A stretch of 64,000 nucleotides of DNA, from assembly GCF_010731775.1 (NCBI RefSeq), contig NZ_AP022590.1:5580001-5644000 (forward strand), written 5' to 3'. Below are positions 61,473 to 64,000 of this stretch, one piece after another; position 1 is the stretch's first letter, and each line of letters opens with the position of its first letter. Below the pieces are notes generated by a model. It was not told where the DNA came from. It saw only the letters and a program-made list of their open reading frames with translations, and ran no database searches. This DNA comes from Mycobacterium mantenii. Its GTDB lineage: Bacteria > Actinomycetota > Actinomycetes > Mycobacteriales > Mycobacteriaceae. Made by a program: the position numbers and the translations under genes.

Positions 61473-62387
61473 ATGACCTACTCTCCCGGAAGCCCGGGCT
61501 ACCCACCGGCGCAACCCGGCGGCGCCTATGCGGGCGGCACACCGTCCTTCGCCAAGGACGACGACGGAACGAGCAAGCTCCCGTTCTACCTCAACATCGC
61601 GGTGGTGGTCCTGGGTCTGGCGGCGTACCTCCTGAACTTCGGCCCGACGTTCACCATCGGCGCCGACCTCGGCCCGGGCATCGGCGGCCGCGCGGGCGAC
61701 GCGGGCACCGCGGTCGTGGTTGCGGTGCTGGCTGCGCTGCTCGCCGGGCTCAGCCTGCTGCCGAAGACCAAGAGCTATGCGGGAATCGTCGCGGTCATCG
61801 CGATTCTGGGCGCCTTGCTGGCCATCACCGAGACGATCAACCTGCCCGCCGGTTTCGCGATCGGCTGGGCGATGTGGCCGCTGGTGGCGGCCGTCGTGCT
61901 GCAGGCAATCGCCGCGGTCGTCGTGGTCCTACTGGACTCCGGGGTGATCACCGCGCCGGCGCCGCGGCCAAAGTACGACCCTTACGCGCAGTACAACCAG
62001 TACGGCCAATACGGTCAGTACGGTCAGCAGCAGCCTTACTACGGTCAGCAGCCCGGCGCCCAGCAGCACGCGGGCCAGCAACAGTCGCCGCAGGGATACG
62101 GTTCGCAGTACGGCGGCTATTCGCCGAGCGCGGCACCCACCCAGAGTGGCGTTCCGACCGGCGGGTTCGGCGCTCAGCCCGCGCCGCAGTCGGGTCCTCA
62201 GCCGTCCGCGCAGCAGCAGGGCCCGTCCACGCCGCCCACCGGCTTCCCCAGCTTCAGCCCGCCGCCGAACGTCGGCGGATCGGACGCCGGTTCGCCGACG
62301 GCAAACTTCTCCGAGCAGGGTGGGGGCCAGCAGTTCGGCCAGGAGCAGCAGTCGCCGTCGTCACCGTCTGGGCCAGCGCCCGCCTAA
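61473..62387 (+). CDS. 34 kDa antigen homologue, membrane protein (Rv0954-like)
   Basis: The 304-residue protein has a Gly/Pro-rich N-terminus, four hydrophobic segments (about residues 38-60, 78-96, 101-118, 126-155) and a long disordered C-terminal tail rich in Gln, Tyr, Gly and Pro ([20 protein letters not shown] region). This is the DUF5336/34-kDa-antigen family, known in M. avium paratuberculosis as an antigen and linked to the cell division site in mycobacteria. ACAGGAGGAG precedes ATG 61473. It is followed 38 bases later by the DUF6350-type gene. Confidence 0.92.
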   Translation: MTYSPGSPGYPPAQPGGAYAGGTPSFAKDDDGTSKLPFYLNIAVVVLGLAAYLLNFGPTFTIGADLGPGIGGRAGDAGTAVVVAVLAALLAGLSLLPKTKSYAGIVAVIAILGALLAITETINLPAGFAIGWAMWPLVAAVVLQAIAAVVVVLLDSGVITAPAPRPKYDPYAQYNQYGQYGQYGQQQPYYGQQPGAQQHAGQQQSPQGYGSQYGGYSPSAAPTQSGVPTGGFGAQPAPQSGPQPSAQQQGPSTPPTGFPSFSPPPNVGGSDAGSPTANFSEQGGGQQFGQEQQSPSSPSGPAPA

Positions 62388-62425
62388 CCGTGCGCTGTCG
62401 CGCCTAGTCGGGGACGTGCCCCAGA

Positions 62426-63853
62426 GTGACACGGGTGGAGGACAACCGGGCGGCGGGCGCTCGCCAGGCGCGTGACCTTGTCAGGGTCGCGTTCGCCCCT
62501 GCGGTGGTGGCGCTGGTCATCATCGCCGCGGTCACGCTGATCCAGTTGTTGATCGCCAACAGCGACATGACCGGCGCCCTGGGCGCCATCGCCAGCATGT
62601 GGCTGGGCGTACACCAGGTGCCGGTCTCGATCGGTGGCCGCGAACTCGGTGTGATGCCGCTGCTGCCGGTCTTCCTGATGATTTGGGCTACCGCGCGGAG
62701 CACGGCGCGGGCCACCACGCCCTACTCGTCGTGGCTCGTCGTTCGCTGGGTTGCCGCCTCGGCGCTGGGCGGCCCGCTGTTCATGACGGCGATCGCCCTG
62801 GCGGTCATTCACGACGCGTCGTCGGTGATCACCGAGCTGCAAACCCCCAGCGCGCTGCGCGCGTTCCTCAGCGTGCTCGTGGTCCACGCCGCCGGCGCCG
62901 GGATCGGTGTGTGGTCGCGGGTGGGGCCGCGCGCCTTGGCGACATCGCCGCTGCCGTTTTGGCTGGGCGATTCCCTGCGCGCCGCGTCCGCCGGTCTGTT
63001 GGCGTTGCTCGGGCTGTCCGGACTGGTGACGGCCGGATCGCTGGTCGTGCACTGGTCGACGATGCAGGAGCTCTACGGCATCACCGATTCCATCTTCGGC
63101 GAGTTCAGCCTCACCGTGTTGTCAATCCTCTACGCGCCCAACGTGATTGTGGGCACCGCGGCGATGGCCGTCGGGTCCAGCGCGCACATCGGGTTCGCGA
63201 CCTTCAGTTCGTTCACCGTGTTCGGTGGTGATATCCCGGCCTTGCCGGTGCTGGCCGCGGTGCCCAGGCCTCCGTTGGGGCCGGTCTGGGTGGCGCTGCT
63301 GATCATCGGCGCATCGTCCGGTGTGGCGGTCGGCCAGCAATGCGCCCGGCGGGCGCTGCCACCGCTCGCGGCCGCGGCCAAGCTGCTGGTCGCCGCGGTC
63401 GCGGGGGCGCTGGTGATGTCCTTGATCGCGTACGCCGGCAGCGGCCAGCTGGGTAACTTCGGCCACGTCGGCGTGGACCAGGGCACGTTGCTCATCGGTG
63501 TCTTCTTCTGGTTCACGGTTGTCGGCGGGGTCACCGTGCTGATGACCGGAGGGATCAGGCGTCGTCCCCGACGGCTCAAGCCCAAACCCGCGCCGGCGCC
63601 CGAGGAGCCCGCGGACTTCGCGGGCGTTTTCGACGACGATCGGCTGACCGAGGAGGCGGAGGCGGCGACTCCGGTGGACCCGGCCGGCCAGTTGCCGGCC
63701 GACGCGGGCGAGTCCAACGATGTGCCGCCGGGCGAGTCCAGCGGTGTGCCGCCGGGCGACTCCACCGAGCATCACGCGCCGGTCGACGACGACGGCGGGC
63801 CGCCCCCCGGCGAACCGGAGCGGGACGCGAGCGAGCGGGATTCCGGGGATTAG
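62426..63853 (+). CDS. Polytopic membrane protein, DUF6350-like (Rv0955-like)
   Basis: The 475-residue protein has about nine to ten hydrophobic helices between residues 20 and 390 (for example [57 protein letters not shown]) and an acidic C-terminal tail from 400 with two [16 protein letters not shown] repeats. Start GTG 62426; GTG GAG follows two codons later as a less likely start. It equals Rv0955, probably cotranscribed with the 34 kDa antigen gene. No catalytic motif; a transporter or flippase role is a guess. Confidence 0.85.
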   Translation: MTRVEDNRAAGARQARDLVRVAFAPAVVALVIIAAVTLIQLLIANSDMTGALGAIASMWLGVHQVPVSIGGRELGVMPLLPVFLMIWATARSTARATTPYSSWLVVRWVAASALGGPLFMTAIALAVIHDASSVITELQTPSALRAFLSVLVVHAAGAGIGVWSRVGPRALATSPLPFWLGDSLRAASAGLLALLGLSGLVTAGSLVVHWSTMQELYGITDSIFGEFSLTVLSILYAPNVIVGTAAMAVGSSAHIGFATFSSFTVFGGDIPALPVLAAVPRPPLGPVWVALLIIGASSGVAVGQQCARRALPPLAAAAKLLVAAVAGALVMSLIAYAGSGQLGNFGHVGVDQGTLLIGVFFWFTVVGGVTVLMTGGIRRRPRRLKPKPAPAPEEPADFAGVFDDDRLTEEAEAATPVDPAGQLPADAGESNDVPPGESSGVPPGDSTEHHAPVDDDGGPPPGEPERDASERDSGD

Positions 63854-63859
63854 TCGTGG

Positions 63860-63930
63860 TGCCCGCCTCGCAGCGACAACCGCACTGCGGGCGAGTGCGG
63901 TACCCGGTGATTGTCGCTCAGAGGCGGGCA
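63860..63930. terminator. Large two-tier palindrome after the DUF6350 gene
   Basis: Outer arms 63860-63879 and 63911-63930 pair at 18 of 20 positions (core TGCCCGCCT and GAGGCGGGCA, AGCGACAA and TTGTCGCT). Inside them, CCGCACT (63880-63886) pairs perfectly with AGTGCGG (63894-63900). The element ends 70 bp before the window end with no gene start seen. Confidence 0.6.
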
Positions 63931-64000
63931 ATTCCGGTGCGGCCAGCCTGATCGCCGGGGCGACGACGTCGCCGTAGTCGATTGCCCAACTCTCCTCCTC

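Overview
The window is high-GC actinobacterial DNA and almost certainly comes from a slow-growing non-tuberculous Mycobacterium. From about 21.9 kb to the right end the gene order follows, from memory of the M. tuberculosis map, Rv0923c to Rv0955: an Rv0923c-like gene, mntH, two oxidoreductases, pst phosphate-transport genes, ku, ligD, a hydrolase fusion, an LLM oxidoreductase, a STAS protein, a DNA glycosylase, an SDR, pgi, chorismate mutase, uvrD1, an M23 peptidase, sucCD, an LLM oxidoreductase, the 34 kDa antigen homologue and a large membrane protein. No database search was possible; all family names come from reading the translations.

Left part (1 to about 20.5 kb) is an accessory region rich in stress and dormancy functions and in decayed genes. 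Apparently intact genes are two Hsp20 proteins, a CBS-domain protein like Hrp1 (Rv2626c), a CapA-like phosphoesterase, an ANTAR-domain protein, a polysaccharide deacetylase followed by an amino-acid permease, a cAMP-dependent acetyltransferase (Rv0998-like) and several very small proteins. Between them lie remnants of a molybdopterin oxidoreductase, glutamate decarboxylase, nuoB-nuoC, RtcB (Rv2631-like), Rv2629 and a flavodoxin. An IS481-family element next to a tRNA-Arg(CCT) gene was split by an IS110-family element; removing the latter at a TC dinucleotide restores the IS481 reading frame. Hrp1, Rv2629 and the RtcB-like protein belong to one DosR-controlled cluster in M. tuberculosis, so this looks like a decayed relative of that island.

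Middle part (20.5 to 44 kb): an Mn transporter unit, a Pst unit with two tandem pstS genes, and the NHEJ pair ku and ligD separated by a four-gene polyol block (two mannitol-dehydrogenase-family enzymes, a HAD phosphatase, a PfkB kinase). LigD overlaps a fumarylacetoacetate-hydrolase/metallo-beta-lactamase fusion. Two LLM oxidoreductases (at 43.0 and 60.4 kb) each carry upstream the same 14-bp palindrome matching the KstR motif, linking both to sterol catabolism control.

Right part (44 to 64 kb): a STAS/ATPase protein, an AurF-like diiron oxygenase translationally coupled to a flavin monooxygenase, cobF (reported absent from M. tuberculosis), a full-length Fpg/Nei glycosylase, pgi, chorismate mutase, uvrD1, M23 peptidase, sucCD, a thiolase-like protein and two membrane proteins. 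Structured intergenic palindromes occur at several gene ends.
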